A stretch of 64,000 nt of DNA from Adineta ricciae (taxonomy: Eukaryota > Rotifera > Eurotatoria > Adinetida > Adinetidae), in the NCBI GenBank assembly GCA_905250025.1, contig CAJNOJ010000068.1:373713-437712 (forward strand), written 5' to 3'. This document shows, one piece after another, positions 62,295 through 64,000 of this stretch; positions within the stretch are counted from its first letter, which is position 1; each line of letters begins with the position of its first letter. A program made the translations under genes and the position numbers. The notes below the pieces were generated by a model, which made no database searches, was not told where the DNA came from, and worked only from the letters and a program-made list of their open reading frames with translations.

Positions 62295-64000
62295 ATCTGG
62301 CTTGATATTCAGTCGGAGAACAAGTGACCGTGGATCTAATCGCTGTTTGTGTGGATCAGGTCTTCTTCGATTGAGAACTTAGTAGATATCATTTGTTGTG
62401 TGGTCTTGTTGACATTTATGAGTAATAAAGGTGTAGATAGCGAATGTTGTTGTAAGAAGTGAATGTTACCTGAATGGTGACGCCTTTTTTCCCTGAGAAA
62501 TTCATGTGCATCGGTGAAAATGAATGGTTTAGTTACGAAGGTATAACGGAGTAGTGTTTTGTAGAAGAGACGCCATAGTGCGGTGCGTTTATGAGTGATC
62601 CTCTCGGTTTAGAGTTTGTTTCTGAGAGGGTATGATGGACAAGACAACATTACTGTAGACAGCTCAACTATATTGGAGATGTAGAAGAATGGGATCGATG
62701 ATAGTACAGCACGTGCGCAGTTCAGATGTTATTTCTACTAATGCCAATGTGATCAGGGTGTGGTACACTGAATGGCAGCGATTCTACATTATAAGAAAGC
62801 TGTTGCATGTTTTATTCCAAAGCCAAAATGTATTGATTGTTTGATGAGGAGATTTTATTTCTTTTTGTGGTGCATTTTTGGAGAGAGTAGTATTCTTCCG
62901 TTATGTATGAGTTCTACGGTGCGTTTGAAAGAAACACTGTTATAAGCTGACTAGAATGACGTAGGGAAGAGAGAATAATTATAAAATAGCACACCTAATC
63001 GTTCTGTTAGATTAATCATTTCCCACCATCAGCGTAGTCTGAAAACAAATTATTTTGTCGAATATGATCAGCACTATTCACTCTTGGTGCTTATCCATGT
63101 TAAAATATCAGGGAAGTGTTTTTGCAGTACTTTATCGTGGAAAGAGTTTTGCAATAAATTTTCGAGCTCGTTTGTATATCATTCTGATAACAGGACATTG
63201 TGTTTATAGTTTGCTTAAATGGAACATCTCGACACTGTTTGAAACGCTCTGAAGTTTGAAGTCGTATGAAATTTAATGATAGGGGCCTATTGTACCCTTG
63301 CTCTGAGATCTATCTTTTGAATGATGACAAAGCTAAAAACGCTCAGCTGTGCGTAATTCAACATCATAGTCTGTGCGCTAAGATATGACATATACATTCG
63401 TAGTGTTCTTTAACATTACACTGTAAGAGGACGTACATTTCATAGGGTTTAGATACTTGTCTTTGAGTTCTCTGTACGTATCGGTGATTGAAAACTCGCA
63501 CGAGATGATGATCATTGAACAGAAGTGGATTTTGGCTATCTGGAGCCGCCGGAGACTGAATTTATACATGTAGTATTACTACGTTTAGAGGTGGATCTAA
63601 AATGGTATGTATATAGCCCACCTGTTTGCAAAGAGTTAACAGCACTTGGTCAAAATACACTCATATAAATCGAGTGGACTGAAAGTATGCAAAGGATCAT
63701 CATCTAAATACAGATATTCTTACTTTTAATCGAGGTATTTGCGCATATTTAGTCTCTGTTTGTTTACAAATGAGTACCAACAACGAATACAACTGTGTAG
63801 TAATAGTCTGTATGTGTTGTAGGTAAACAATAGAATATGCAACAACCAGCAATATTATTCACGAAGTCTGATATAATGCTATCGACAGGATTTGTATATA
63901 TGAATATATAAATCAGTCGAAGATGAGCGTGTCCGTGGTCAAAGAAAGAAAATATGTGCATTTTGTTTTCAGTAAATAAAATCGCGCCGTACGATACTGA
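62295..64000. other. Downstream region, nothing recognised
   Basis: About 1.7 kb after the F-box/LRR gene. Short frames (for example plus 63055-63252) have no recognisable domain. No telomeric repeat, tRNA or transposon end was seen up to the window edge. Confidence 0.4.

Noticed and set aside
62295..64000. Telomeric repeat or chromosome end at the right edge
   Set aside because: No TGTGGG- or TTAGGG-type tandem repeat is present.

Overview
The window looks like nuclear DNA of a small-genome animal. It is AT-rich, genes lie on both strands, most are split by very short GT-AG introns (usually 45-60 nt), and the proteins are metazoan (CCT5, GGCX, CHP1, SRRT/Ars2, macoilin, ARID1, cadherin, rhodopsin-class GPCR). 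The tiny introns, the F-box/LRR family and the GPCR style fit a bdelloid rotifer (Adineta/Rotaria-like). That placement is inference. The sequence is a draft scaffold with three joins: single N at 35192 and 37887, and an 82-N run at 38972-39053.

Layout: 0.2-1.5 kb ZCCHC4-type rRNA m6A methyltransferase (+); 2.1-5.4 kb TTLL6/13-type tubulin polyglutamylase (-); 6.0-6.6 kb His-rich secreted protein (-); 7.2-7.8 kb possible small gene (+); 9.6-11.2 kb orphan GPCR (-); 14.4-16.4 kb MATH-BTB protein (+); 18.2-19.0 kb intronless FkbM methyltransferase (+); 19.3-21.4 kb CCT5 (+); 22.3-23.3 kb CHP1 (+); 23.5-27.0 kb vitamin K-dependent gamma-carboxylase (+); 27.2-27.6 kb small His-rich protein (-); 27.9-31.1 kb SRRT (+); 31.4-34.0 kb degenerate 2-oxoglutarate-oxygenase-like protein (+); 34.8-35.2 kb 5' part of an actin gene, cut by a scaffold join; 35.2-35.4 kb N-terminal stub of a membrane protein (-); 36.0-38.9 kb macoilin (-), containing duplicated contig ends; 40.8-44.6 kb ARID1/BAF250 (+); 45.1-46.7 kb SUEL-lectin/CUB membrane receptor (+); 47.3-50.4 kb cadherin (-).

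From 50.4 kb to the end the character changes. About 8 kb has no credible gene but holds short non-autonomous transposons: a foldback element whose 184-bp arms differ at only 4 positions, and two TTAA-flanked piggyBac-like MITEs (one perfect, one tentative). Then comes an F-box/LRR gene (58.8-62.3 kb) made of 16 tandem exon+intron units. Every unit is exactly 141 bp (84-nt exon coding one 28-residue LRR plus 57-nt intron), and all introns are phase 0. This modular array is the most unusual structure in the window.

The genes do not form a pathway. Most are unrelated housekeeping or membrane genes packed closely together. Exon boundaries were placed by hand from splice consensus and reading frame. 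For the genes where I summed all exons (GGCX, ARID1, GPCR, MATH-BTB, CHP1, oxygenase-like, SUEL-CUB, cadherin) the spliced length is a multiple of three.
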